From: JAOUEA01 sp035711865
Lineage (GTDB): Bacteria; Actinomycetota; UBA4738; HRBIN12
Direction: 5' to 3'
Length of the DNA stretch: 15,692 nt
Assembly (NCBI GenBank): GCA_035711865.1
Contig: DASTBT010000086.1
Span: 1 to 15,692, forward strand
Both the position numbers and the translations under genes were made by a program. Below are positions 7,959 to 14,514 of the stretch, piece after piece. Numbering within the stretch: the first letter of the stretch is position 1; the number at the start of each line of letters is the position of its first letter. The notes under the pieces were generated by a model. It was not told the origin of the DNA. It saw only the letters and a list, made by a program, of their open reading frames with translations, and searched no databases.

Positions 7959-8747
7959 TCAGGAGATCCGCTGGAAGCCGTACCGCTCGAGCGCGGCCTG
8001 CCCGTCGGCGCTCAGCACGTACTCCACGAACGAGGCGGCCAGGTCGGCGTTGGCGGCGCCCTCGACGACCGCGATCGGGTAGGTCGCGATCACGTTCCCG
8101 TCGTCGGGGATCTCCAGCGACGCGACGTCGTTGGCCGCCGCCTCCGAGATGTCGGACTCGTACACGATCGCTGCATCGCCCTCGCCGGCAACGATCTTCG
8201 CGACGACCGCGGCGTCGTCCTCCTCGTTCGAGACCACGTTCGATTCGGCCTCCTCGGCGATGCCGGCGTTCGCGAGGGCCTCGCGCGAGTAGTCACCGAC
8301 CGGCACGCCCTCGGCTGCGAGCACGAGCTGCACACCGTCGTTCGCGAGGTCGTCGATCGACGCGATGCCGGCCGGGTCGTCGAGCGGGGTGATGATCACG
8401 AGCCGGTTCTGCACGAAGTCGGCCCGATCGACCACGCCGGGATCGTCCTGGACGGCGTCCATCCACGTGTCGCTCGCGCTCGCGAACACGTCGGCGGTGC
8501 CCTCGCTCTGGATCTGCTCCGCGAGCGCATCGGAGGCGGCGAAGTTGAAGACCACGGTCGTGCCCTGGTTGGCTGCCTCGAACGCCGGGCCGATCTCCTC
8601 GCCGAACGCATCGCCGAGCGACGCGGCGGCGAAGACCGTGAGCTCCGTGGTCTCGGCCGCCTCGGTCGCGTTCCCGGCGTCGGACGAGCACGCCGCGAGG
8701 ACGAGCGCGAGCGCGGCCACACCGATGATCAAGCGACCCTCTCGCAT
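7959..8747 (-). CDS. modA: Molybdate-binding lipoprotein
   Basis: A 262-residue periplasmic-type binding protein. The N-terminus is a lipoprotein signal with lipobox LAAC, so Cys20 should be lipidated after cleavage and the protein tethered to the outer membrane face. Ligand-contact regions typical of ModA are visible: FAAASL (39-44), NFAASDAL (68-75), DVFASAS (86-92) and VPVGDYSR (148-155). It captures molybdate or tungstate and delivers it to ModB. The mature part is strikingly acidic (runs such as EEAES and NEEDD). The ATG at 8747 has no ribosome binding site. A strong promoter-like element lies directly upstream, so the gene may be translated from a leaderless mRNA. It heads the modABC-lepB run. 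Confidence 0.95.
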   Translation of the reverse strand: MREGRLIIGVAALALVLAACSSDAGNATEAAETTELTVFAAASLGDAFGEEIGPAFEAANQGTTVVFNFAASDALAEQIQSEGTADVFASASDTWMDAVQDDPGVVDRADFVQNRLVIITPLDDPAGIASIDDLANDGVQLVLAAEGVPVGDYSREALANAGIAEEAESNVVSNEEDDAAVVAKIVAGEGDAAIVYESDISEAAANDVASLEIPDDGNVIATYPIAVVEGAANADLAASFVEYVLSADGQAALERYGFQRIS

Positions 8748-8756
8748 CGAGAGCCG

Positions 8757-8786
8757 ACTATATCGAGTAGGGCCGTGTGATGTCTA
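8757..8786 (-). promoter_or_regulatory. Promoter of modABC, near-consensus
   Basis: On the - strand, TAGACA (8786-8781) and TATAGT (8762-8757) are separated by 18 nt. Each differs by one base from the sigma-70 consensus TTGACA and TATAAT. The -10 ends 9 nt before the modA ATG and there is no Shine-Dalgarno, so transcription should begin at or within a few bases of the start codon. A CTAG direct repeat with a 10-bp step (8784 and 8794) overlaps the -35 and is a possible regulator site. Confidence 0.6.
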
Positions 8787-8803
8787 GGGATTACTAGTGG
8801 TAG
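8784..8803. repeat. Short 10-bp-phased CTAG direct repeat, possible operator
   Basis: CTAGGGATTA (8784-8793) and CTAGTGGTAG (8794-8803) are directly adjacent and match at six of ten positions. CTAG is rare in most bacterial genomes, so two copies one helical turn apart over the modA -35 element are noticeable. A role as a binding site for the neighbouring Mop regulator is inference only. Confidence 0.3.
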
Positions 8804-8859
8804 ATGAGCAGGAAACTATGAGACCGAGGAGTGCGTTCCCGGCCGGCTGCTCCATGCAT

Positions 8860-9252
8860 TCATTCCTCGGGAAGGTTCACCATCACGCTCGTCGCCTTCA
8901 CGGTGGCGACCGCTTCCATGCCGGGCTCGAGCCCGAGTTGATCGGCGGCCTCGCGCGTGATGAACGCGAGCACGCGGTGCGGCCCCGCCTGGATCTCCAC
9001 GGTCGCGGCCAGGCCGTCTCGCTTCACCTCGGTGATCACGCCCGGGAAGCGGTTCCGAGCGCTCGCCGCCGCGATCGGCTCGTCGTGCCGGCGCTCGGCA
9101 AGCAGGCGAGCGACCTCGGCGGCGGGCACCGTGCGCTGGCCCCCCGACGTGCGCTCGACGCGCAGCTTCCCCTCGCGCTCCCAGCGGCGAAGCGTCTCGA
9201 CGCGCACGCCGAGCGCCCTCGCGGCTTCCCCGATGCGGTAGGCCTCGGTCAT
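8860..9252 (-). CDS. MerR-type HTH / Mop domain molybdate-responsive regulator
   Basis: A 130-residue two-domain protein. Residues 5-54 form a MerR/excisionase-like winged helix (YRIGEAARALGV, then ETLRRWEREGKL). Residues 65-127 form a single Mop (molybdate/molybdopterin-binding) domain that begins NRFPGVITEVKRDG and ends ATVKATSVMVNL. Known ModE regulators have a LysR-like HTH with tandem Mop domains; this is the compact HTH-Mop type found in actinobacteria. Mop domains bind oxyanion only as oligomers, so the protein should assemble. It lies 112 nt upstream of modA and 10 nt after the MFS gene, so it is the obvious candidate to sense molybdate and control modABC. Whether it represses or activates cannot be read from the sequence. 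The ATG at 9252 has no clear ribosome binding site. Confidence 0.88.
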   Translation of the reverse strand: MTEAYRIGEAARALGVRVETLRRWEREGKLRVERTSGGQRTVPAAEVARLLAERRHDEPIAAASARNRFPGVITEVKRDGLAATVEIQAGPHRVLAFITREAADQLGLEPGMEAVATVKATSVMVNLPEE

Positions 9253-9262
9253 CGAACGGAGG

Positions 9263-10513
9263 CTACCCCGTGGCGGATCGGGTGGCGTCGGGGTCGTCGG
9301 CCGGCATCGAGAGGAACGCCACGACGGCGACGAGCATCCATGTCGCGAGCCAGACGAACGCCGCGGTCGGGGAGACGAGCGTCCAGAGCACGCCGGCCAC
9401 GGCGCTGGCGGCCAGGTTCCCGGCGCTCTGCAGGGCGGCGAGCAGGCCGAACGCGCTGCCCCTGACGTCCTCGGGCGCGCGCGCCGCAACGGCGGCGTGC
9501 TCCGCGGTCTCGGCGGCGCCGATGCCCGCGCCGGCGAGCACGAACCCGACGGCGAGCAGCGGCACGCTCGCGCCGGCCCCCGCGAACAGCAGGTATGCGG
9601 CGAGGAACGCGCTGGCTCCACCCAGCAGCACGAGTCGAGTTCCGCGTCGGTCCCCGAGGTGTCCGGCGGGCAGGCTCGCGAGCGTCGCGGCCGAGTTGTA
9701 GGCCACGTACAGGAGCACCGCGATGCTCGCCGCTCGGTCCTGGCCGCGCCCGGGCTCCAGCAACTCGCTTGCTCGAAGGATCAGCAGGGTCGCTGCGCAG
9801 TTCCCGAACTCGAACGCCCCCATGCCGGCGAAGAGCCGGCCGAGCCCGCCCCGGAGCACCGGTCGCACCTGCAAGCGGATCGGTCGACGTTCCCACCGAG
9901 TGGCTCGTCGCACGCGCCGCACGGCCGCGAACATGGCGACGGCGGCGAGCAGCCCGGGCACGATCGAAACGAGGATCGCCGACCGGACGCCCATCAGCGC
10001 GATCAACGGGATCGCGAGCAGCGGACCCACGATCGCGCCGAGGTTGTCGGCCATCCGCTCGAACCCGTACGCGCGTCCGTAGGCCTCCGCCGGCACGACG
10101 TCGGCGAGGATCGCGTTGCGGGCCGGGTTCCGGAGCCCACGAGCCGCCCATGCGCCCGTCCGCAGCACGGCGACCTGCCACGCTGCCGTCGTGAGTCCGA
10201 TCGCGCTCGACAGGAAGGCGGTCGTGACGTATCCTCCGACAGCCACACGCGTCCGACGATGCGGGTCGTCGGCGAGCGCGCCACCGGCGAGCTTGGCGAC
10301 CCCCGCCGCCCCGTCGGCGATGCCCTCGATCAGCCCGAGCGCCGAGGCGGGCGCACCGAGCGTCGTCGTGAGGAAGCTGGGCAACAGCGACGTCGGGATC
10401 TCGTGGCCGACGTCGGAGAGGAAGCTCGCGAGCCCGATCGACCGGACGCCGGGGTTGAACCACGGGGAGGACTCGGTTCCGGTTCCCGCGTCCGCCTCGC
10501 CGTCCTCGTGCAC
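9263..10513 (-). CDS. MFS transporter
   Basis: About 416 residues from the GTG at 10513. Roughly twelve hydrophobic segments are separated by a central cytoplasmic loop rich in arginine (near RRVRRATRWERR). Motifs such as SDVGHEIPTSLLP at the start, the ALGLIEGIADG stretch of the second segment, and GLRNPARNAILADVVP fit the MFS subgroup with a conserved G-x-R-x-x-R-[DN]-A-x-I-A loop; the substrate is unknown. The GTG was chosen because it falls 4 nt after the stop of the ArsR gene; an in-frame ATG at 10564 lies inside that gene. It is probably translated together with the ArsR regulator. It ends 10 nt before the Mop regulator, so one transcript could cover all three. A molybdenum-related function is not supported by its sequence. 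Confidence 0.82.
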   Translation of the reverse strand: MHEDGEADAGTGTESSPWFNPGVRSIGLASFLSDVGHEIPTSLLPSFLTTTLGAPASALGLIEGIADGAAGVAKLAGGALADDPHRRTRVAVGGYVTTAFLSSAIGLTTAAWQVAVLRTGAWAARGLRNPARNAILADVVPAEAYGRAYGFERMADNLGAIVGPLLAIPLIALMGVRSAILVSIVPGLLAAVAMFAAVRRVRRATRWERRPIRLQVRPVLRGGLGRLFAGMGAFEFGNCAATLLILRASELLEPGRGQDRAASIAVLLYVAYNSAATLASLPAGHLGDRRGTRLVLLGGASAFLAAYLLFAGAGASVPLLAVGFVLAGAGIGAAETAEHAAVAARAPEDVRGSAFGLLAALQSAGNLAASAVAGVLWTLVSPTAAFVWLATWMLVAVVAFLSMPADDPDATRSATG

Positions 10514-10517
10514 CCGT

Positions 10518-11519
10518 TCAGTATGGATCCGCGATCGACGACGCCCCTGCGACGAGCGCATCACCGATCGGCGTGCGCCGGTAGATCACCGAACGACCCT
10601 GTCGCGCCTTCGTGACCAACCCGGCCTCGCGGAGCACCCGGAGATGGTCGCCGACGGCACCGAGCGTGTGCCCGGTGACGCGCACGAGCTGGGTCGTCGA
10701 CGCGGGGCTCTCGAGCTGCGCCAGCACGTCCGCTCGTGACGGTCCGAGCAGGCGGGCCAGTGCGGGAAACGTGGTGGTCTGCGTCTCCCACAGGGCTGCG
10801 CTTCCGCGGGCGGGATAGACGACCGCCGGCTGCCACGGCGGCTCGGTGTAGGTCGCGAGGTTGGGGTGCATGAACACCGACGGCACGAACATCAGGCCGC
10901 GGCCGTCGAGCGCGGTCGCCTCGTCCGGGCGTCCGAGGATCTCGACGGCGCCCTCCGCCCAGCGCAGGCTGGGGTGGAGGTCGGCGAGCGCCGCGGCCCA
11001 CCCACCGCGCACCAGCCGGTCGGCACGGTGCAGCACATCTCGCTCCGCGATGGCGAGCAGTTGCGGCCAGTCCGGCGCGAGCAGCAGGAGCCACATGCAC
11101 TCCAGGGCGTCGGCGAGCCATGCGGTCACGTTCCGCTGCTCCAACACGGCCCGCACGTCGTCATCGACCGGGCCCGTCATCTGGAGCGCTCGGTCGATCT
11201 GGTCGCGGGCGATCGCGGACGGAGTGGCGCGGATGACGGCGAGGTCGTCGGCCGGGCCCCGAGCCATGCCGCTCGGTGGTGGGGTGATGACGTCGGGACC
11301 CCAGCCGACCGGCCGGAGTGCCGCCAGGACGCGCGCGTCGAGCGTGTGCCGGACCGGCGCATAGCGGTGGGCCCACCGTGAGCTCCGGATCGCGGCCCCG
11401 GAAGGCGTCCGGCTGCGCGGGCCGTCGAGCTTGCGCAGCAGGGACTCCAGCTCACCCATCGGGGAGATCGCGAACCGAGACGCAGCCAGGTCGTCGGGGC
11501 CGACCTCGATCCTCAACAT
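10518..11519 (-). CDS. ArsR-family regulator with N-terminal DUF5937-like domain
   Basis: A 333-residue protein. The N-terminal 240 or so residues (beginning MLRIEVGPDDLAASRFAISP) resemble the DUF5937 region found in actinobacterial ArsR-like regulators. The C-terminal 90 residues form a winged helix: LARLLGPSRADVLAQLESP, a TTQLVRVTGHTLGAVGDHLRVLREAGLV recognition region, and the RSVIYRRT wing. No cysteine metal site of the classical ArsR type is evident, so the effector is probably a small organic molecule. The ATG at 11519 is preceded by a GAGG site at 11528-11525 and by a perfect palindrome at 11529-11548, so autoregulation is likely. It is divergent from one MFS gene and directly followed by another. 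A reading frame that continues upstream to 12590 is an artefact of GC bias. Confidence 0.88.
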   Translation of the reverse strand: MLRIEVGPDDLAASRFAISPMGELESLLRKLDGPRSRTPSGAAIRSSRWAHRYAPVRHTLDARVLAALRPVGWGPDVITPPPSGMARGPADDLAVIRATPSAIARDQIDRALQMTGPVDDDVRAVLEQRNVTAWLADALECMWLLLLAPDWPQLLAIAERDVLHRADRLVRGGWAAALADLHPSLRWAEGAVEILGRPDEATALDGRGLMFVPSVFMHPNLATYTEPPWQPAVVYPARGSAALWETQTTTFPALARLLGPSRADVLAQLESPASTTQLVRVTGHTLGAVGDHLRVLREAGLVTKARQGRSVIYRRTPIGDALVAGASSIADPY

Positions 11520-11528
11520 CGCTGCCTC

Positions 11529-11548
11529 GTTTCGTGTGAGGACGAAAC
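11529..11548. promoter_or_regulatory. Palindromic operator candidate between ArsR and MFS genes
   Basis: GTTTCGT (11529-11535) and ACGAAAC (11542-11548) form a perfect 7-bp inverted repeat with a 6-bp spacer (GTGAGG), total 20 bp. This is the size and symmetry expected for a dimeric winged-helix regulator. It abuts the ribosome binding site of the ArsR gene and overlaps a -10-like TACTGT for that gene (11552-11547, - strand). It also lies 38 nt upstream of the divergent MFS start. Confidence 0.65.
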
Positions 11549-11585
11549 AGTAGCCGTTCCGCCCGGAGGTGGCCACGCTGCACCT

Positions 11586-12815
11586 GTGAGGACCGAAGCA
11601 CCGACGCCGTCCGAGAGCGCCACCTATTCCCAGCTGCTGCACGCTCCCGGTGTGCCCCTGGTGTTCACCCAGTCCCTCACGAACGTGCTCGGGCACTCGC
11701 TGCAGATCTTCGCTCTGTCGGTTCTCATCTACCGGCAGACCGGCTCGGCTGCGTGGTCGACCCTCGCCTTCGCCGCCGGGTTCCTGCCGCAGCTGGTCGG
11801 CGGCGCCGTCCTCACCTCGCTCGCGGACCGGTGGCCGGCGCGCCCCGTGCTGGCTGCCAGCGCCGCCACCCGTGCCGCCGTTGCGCTGCTCCTCGCGCTC
11901 GGCGGCCTCTCGCCCGGCGTGGCGATCGGCGTGGTCGCCCTCGTCGCGATGTGGCAACCCGTTCCACTCGCGGTGCAGTCGGCGCTCGTGACGCGACTGC
12001 TGACCGGGGACCTCTACGTGCTCGGTCGCTCGGTGTTCAACCTCATCTCCTCGGGAGCCCAGCTGCTTGGCCTCGCCCTCGGTGGTGCCGTGATCGCCTC
12101 GCTCGGCCCGTCGGCGACCTTCCTCGTCGCGGCGACGATCCATCTCCTCGGGATGCTCGCCTCCCTGGCGATCCGCGCGCAGGGTGGCGAGCAGCCTCCC
12201 CAGGGACCGTGGCGCCTCGGGGAGACCTGGACCGGGAACCTGCGGCTGCTGCGCAACCACGCGGTGCGACGCATCCTGCTCTCGTGGTGGGTGCCGATCA
12301 CGCTGTTGGTCGGCGCGGAGGCGCTGGTGGTCGCATACGTCGGCGAGTCGAACGGGTCGCCGACGCAGACCGGGATCCTCCTGGCAGCGTTCCCCGCGGG
12401 AGCGGCGGTCGGAGACGTCGTCGTCGGGCGCTGGCTCACGCCGGGCCTGCGCCGCCGGATCGCCCCCTCGCTCTACACCCTGCTCGGGGCGGCCCTGCTG
12501 CCGCTCGCCTGGTACCCGGGCACGATCGCGACGGTGACGTGTTTCGCCATCGCCAGCGCGGCGACCGCCTACCAACTGGGCAGCCAGCAAGCCTTCCTGG
12601 ACGCCGTCCCCGTCGACCGCCGAGGGCTCGCGTTCGGACTCTTCGGCTCCGGTCTCATGGTCGGCCAGGGGGTCGGCCCCGTCGTTGCCGGCGCCCTCGC
12701 CGACGTCATCGGATCGGGCGCGACGATGACCGTCTTGGGGATGACGGTGCTCGCCTCCGCGCTCTTCCTCGCCCGCCTGCCCCGGGTCCGGATGAGCCCT
12801 AGACCGCGAACCTGA
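11586..12815 (+). CDS. MFS exporter divergent from the ArsR gene
   Basis: A 409-residue major facilitator with about twelve hydrophobic segments. It has a SLADRWPARPVLAASAATR loop between the second and third segments, which is the usual basic MFS motif. The central loop (about 200-220) carries GETWTGNLRLLRNH, as in MFS_3/enterobactin-exporter-like efflux proteins. The GTG at 11586 is the only reasonable start; GGAGGT at 11565-11570 is 15 nt upstream, which is somewhat long. It shares a 66-nt intergenic region and a palindrome with the divergent DUF5937-type regulator, an arrangement in which the repressor typically controls efflux of its own ligand. The drug or metabolite is unknown. Its stop overlaps the convergent YchF-like gene by 17 nt. 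Confidence 0.86.
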   Translation: MRTEAPTPSESATYSQLLHAPGVPLVFTQSLTNVLGHSLQIFALSVLIYRQTGSAAWSTLAFAAGFLPQLVGGAVLTSLADRWPARPVLAASAATRAAVALLLALGGLSPGVAIGVVALVAMWQPVPLAVQSALVTRLLTGDLYVLGRSVFNLISSGAQLLGLALGGAVIASLGPSATFLVAATIHLLGMLASLAIRAQGGEQPPQGPWRLGETWTGNLRLLRNHAVRRILLSWWVPITLLVGAEALVVAYVGESNGSPTQTGILLAAFPAGAAVGDVVVGRWLTPGLRRRIAPSLYTLLGAALLPLAWYPGTIATVTCFAIASAATAYQLGSQQAFLDAVPVDRRGLAFGLFGSGLMVGQGVGPVVAGALADVIGSGATMTVLGMTVLASALFLARLPRVRMSPRPRT

Positions 12816-13779
12816 CGTGCAGGATGTCGCCTTCCTGCACCTCGTAGTCCTTGCCTTCCACCCGGATCTTGCCGGCTGACTTCGCGGCTTCCATGGAACC
12901 GGCGGCGAACAGCTCGTCGTAGCCGATCACCTCCGCGCGGATGAATCCCCGCTCCAGGTCGGTGTGGATCACGCCCGCGGCCTCGGGTGCCTTCGCGCCG
13001 CGGCGCACCTCCCAAGCTCTCGTCTCGTCGTCGCCGGTCGTGAGGAACGTGATCAGGTCGAGCGCGCGGTAGCAGGCTTCGATCACGGCCTCGAGGCCCG
13101 GCTGGCTGACGCCGAACTGCTCGAGCAGCGCACGAGCTTCGTCGGGCTCCATCTCGGCCGTCTCGGCCTCGATCGAGGCGTACACGCCGACCGCGCCGAT
13201 CCCCGCCAGCTCGAGCGGAACCTCGAGCCCTTCCTCGAGGTTCGCGACGACGACCTCGGGCTTCAGCGTCAGCTGCGCGATGCCTCGCAGCAGCGCAGCT
13301 TCGTGGTCGGAGAGCCCGGCGTCGCGCAGCGGCGTCTCCGCCTCGAGGGCTTGCCTAGCTCGTCGCAGCGCGTCGACCTCGGGTCCCGGTTTCTGGCGCG
13401 CCCTCTTCTCGGCCTTCCCGAGCGCGCTCTCGATCACGGCGAGGTCGGCGAGCAGCAGCTCGGCCCGCACCGACGACAGCTCGTCGAGGGGAGCCGCGTC
13501 GGCCCCGAAGCACCGCAGCACGACGGCGAGCGCGTCGACCTCGCGGAGCCGGGCGATGCCCTGAGCGCTCGAGACCCCGCCGGGCACGTCGACGAAGCGC
13601 ACCTGCGCCGCGACGGTCTTCGCCGAACGCTCCATGTCGGTGAGCACCGCAAGCCGCGAGTCGGGCACGGAGACCACGGCGACGTTGGCCTGGCCGCCGT
13701 GCGTTCCGGTGCGTGTGAGCGCTGTGAAAAGCGTGGATCTGCCGCTGTACGGAATCCCGACGAGGCCGACGTCCTTCAT
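12799..13779 (-). CDS. ychF: YchF-family (Obg-related) NTPase, shortened and with altered P-loop
   Basis: A 326-residue protein; typical YchF is about 363. The P-loop reads GIPYSGRST, so the invariant lysine is Arg14 (codon AGA); family members have GxPNVGKST. Switch I is shortened and lacks the usual PFCTI-EPN segment. The DxxG motif is present as DVPG but switch II is also shorter. The base-specificity motif NLEE (NxxE) is present. The C-terminal TGS-like domain is well conserved (FLTTGDDETRAWEVRRGAKA, then GVIHTDLERGFIRAEVI and GKDYEVQEGDILHVRF). YchF binds ATP and ribosomes in the cytoplasm. Here nucleotide handling may be altered while ribosome or RNA interaction is retained. The ATG at 13779 lacks a ribosome binding site and has TAGGCT 10 nt upstream. 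A longer frame to 14028 adds only non-conserved sequence. Confidence 0.85.
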   Translation of the reverse strand: MKDVGLVGIPYSGRSTLFTALTRTGTHGGQANVAVVSVPDSRLAVLTDMERSAKTVAAQVRFVDVPGGVSSAQGIARLREVDALAVVLRCFGADAAPLDELSSVRAELLLADLAVIESALGKAEKRARQKPGPEVDALRRARQALEAETPLRDAGLSDHEAALLRGIAQLTLKPEVVVANLEEGLEVPLELAGIGAVGVYASIEAETAEMEPDEARALLEQFGVSQPGLEAVIEACYRALDLITFLTTGDDETRAWEVRRGAKAPEAAGVIHTDLERGFIRAEVIGYDELFAAGSMEAAKSAGKIRVEGKDYEVQEGDILHVRFAV

Positions 13780-13789
13780 GAGGGGGGCG

Positions 13790-13795
13790 AGCCTA
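13790..13795 (-). promoter_or_regulatory. Candidate -10 element of ychF
   Basis: On the - strand TAGGCT ends 10 nt before the ATG, and the bases between are nearly all pyrimidine with no Shine-Dalgarno. A leaderless or very short-leader transcript is suggested. No clear -35 is visible. Confidence 0.4.
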
Positions 13796-13924
13796 GCAGG
13801 GGCCCGACCGGCGACGGTGAGTGCGGGCTCGCTTGCCGAAGTGCTTCGGACCTTCGGCGCCGCGGATTCGCCCTTCGACCCATGCGGCGCAACGAGCCCG
13901 GGGCCGATGACTACGACGAGACCG

Positions 13925-13962
13925 GGCGGAGTGGGGTGCCGCCAGACCCACCCCGCTCCGCC
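13925..13962. repeat. Long imperfect inverted repeat (stem of 14)
   Basis: The arms 13925-13938 and 13949-13962 pair over 14 positions with a single G-T in the middle; the loop is 10 nt (13939-13948). It is flanked by a perfect 8-bp pair, AACGAGCC (13891-13898) with GGCTCGTT (13964-13971), which could form an outer stem. It could act in termination after sodN or as structured RNA; there is no T-run on either side. Confidence 0.55.
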
Positions 13963-13968
13963 AGGCTC

Positions 13969-13996
13969 GTTCCGGGGCTGCCCGCTGCCCCGGAAC
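13969..13996. terminator. Perfect 10-bp hairpin, possible terminator of sodN
   Basis: GTTCCGGGGC (13969-13978) and GCCCCGGAAC (13987-13996) are perfectly complementary with an 8-nt loop. It lies about 100 nt downstream of the sodN stop on the - strand. No U-tract follows, so an intrinsic terminator of the classical type is not proven; in GC-rich actinobacteria hairpins without U-tracts are often proposed as terminators. Confidence 0.4.
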
Positions 13997-14097
13997 AGGA
14001 CGGGTCCGGTTCGACACGAGGTCGGCACGGCAGGGCGCCGACGGGCGGATCGTTCCGGTGGGCTGGGGATCCGAAGGCCCCGGCTCGCCGGATCTTC

Positions 14098-14514
14098 CTA
14101 GCTCTTGGTCTCCCAGAAGATCTTGCCGAGCTCGTCGATCGCGTCGAGCAGCGACTGCCCTTGCGCCGGGTCACTGGCCTTCTTCGAGGCGCCGGCGAGC
14201 TTCGTCGCGTTCCAGAACTTCTCGTGCAGGTCGGGGTACTTCTCGAGGTGTTCGGGCTTGAAGTAGTCGGTCCAGAGGACCCACAGGTGGTGCTTGACCA
14301 GGTCGGCGCGCTCCTCCTTGATCACGATGCAGCGCGTCGTGTATTCCTCGGCCGTCTCCGTGGCCGACTTCTTGCCCTCGGGGTCCTGCAGTCGCTCCTG
14401 GATCGCCTTCACCGATTCCGCCTCGATGCGAGCCTGCGCCGGGTCGTACACGCCGCACGGAACGTCGCAGTGCGCGTGGACGATGCGGTCCGGCTTGAGG
14501 AATGCTTCCAGCAT
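14098..14514 (-). CDS. sodN: Nickel superoxide dismutase precursor
   Basis: A 138-residue precursor. A 14-residue propeptide (MLEAFLKPDRIVHA) precedes HCDVPCGVYDPAQAR, the Ni-hook. After cleavage His15 becomes residue 1, and the amino group, His1, Cys2 (Cys16) and Cys6 (Cys20) would bind nickel. The rest is the four-helix bundle with conserved EAESVKAIQ, HHLWVLWTDYFKPEHLEKYP and the final FWETK, as in Streptomyces SodN. It dismutates superoxide in the cytoplasm as a hexamer. The ribosome binding site AAGGAGG (14528-14522) lies 7 nt before the ATG and is the strongest in the window, which suggests high expression. The ATG overlaps the start codon of divergent sodX, the S26 protease expected to remove the propeptide. 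All metal ligands are present. Confidence 0.97.
   Translation of the reverse strand: MLEAFLKPDRIVHAHCDVPCGVYDPAQARIEAESVKAIQERLQDPEGKKSATETAEEYTTRCIVIKEERADLVKHHLWVLWTDYFKPEHLEKYPDLHEKFWNATKLAGASKKASDPAQGQSLLDAIDELGKIFWETKS

Larger units (their letters stand above)
13780..14097. other. 318-nt intergenic region without a convincing gene, rich in inverted repeats
   Basis: The gap lies between sodN (stop at 14098) and ychF (start at 13779). Frames open here have no ribosome binding site, no family signature and poor composition. It contains a perfect 6-bp palindrome (13836-13849), a 14-bp stem with one mismatch (13925-13962), a perfect 10-bp hairpin (13969-13996) and a looser GATCCG/CGGATC pair just after sodN (14068-14094). 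No tRNA fold was found despite a GGTTCGA at 14008. Confidence 0.6.

Noticed and set aside
8748..8785. Classical ModE-type palindrome upstream of modA
   Set aside because: CGACTATATCG has only three symmetric bases at each end, and its TATA is explained by the -10 element. The match to a ModE site is too weak to call.
11520..12590. Upstream extension of the ArsR gene
   Set aside because: The frame stays open only because of GC bias. It lies antisense to the MFS gene, and the ATG at 11519 has a ribosome binding site and the conserved N-terminus.
14008..14014. GGTTCGA resembling a tRNA T-loop
   Set aside because: The flanking bases do not form a T-stem on either strand, and no anticodon or acceptor arms are found.
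13780..14028. N-terminal extension of the YchF-like protein
   Set aside because: YchF proteins begin just before the P-loop, as does the ATG at 13779. The extension is low-complexity and contains the inverted repeats.
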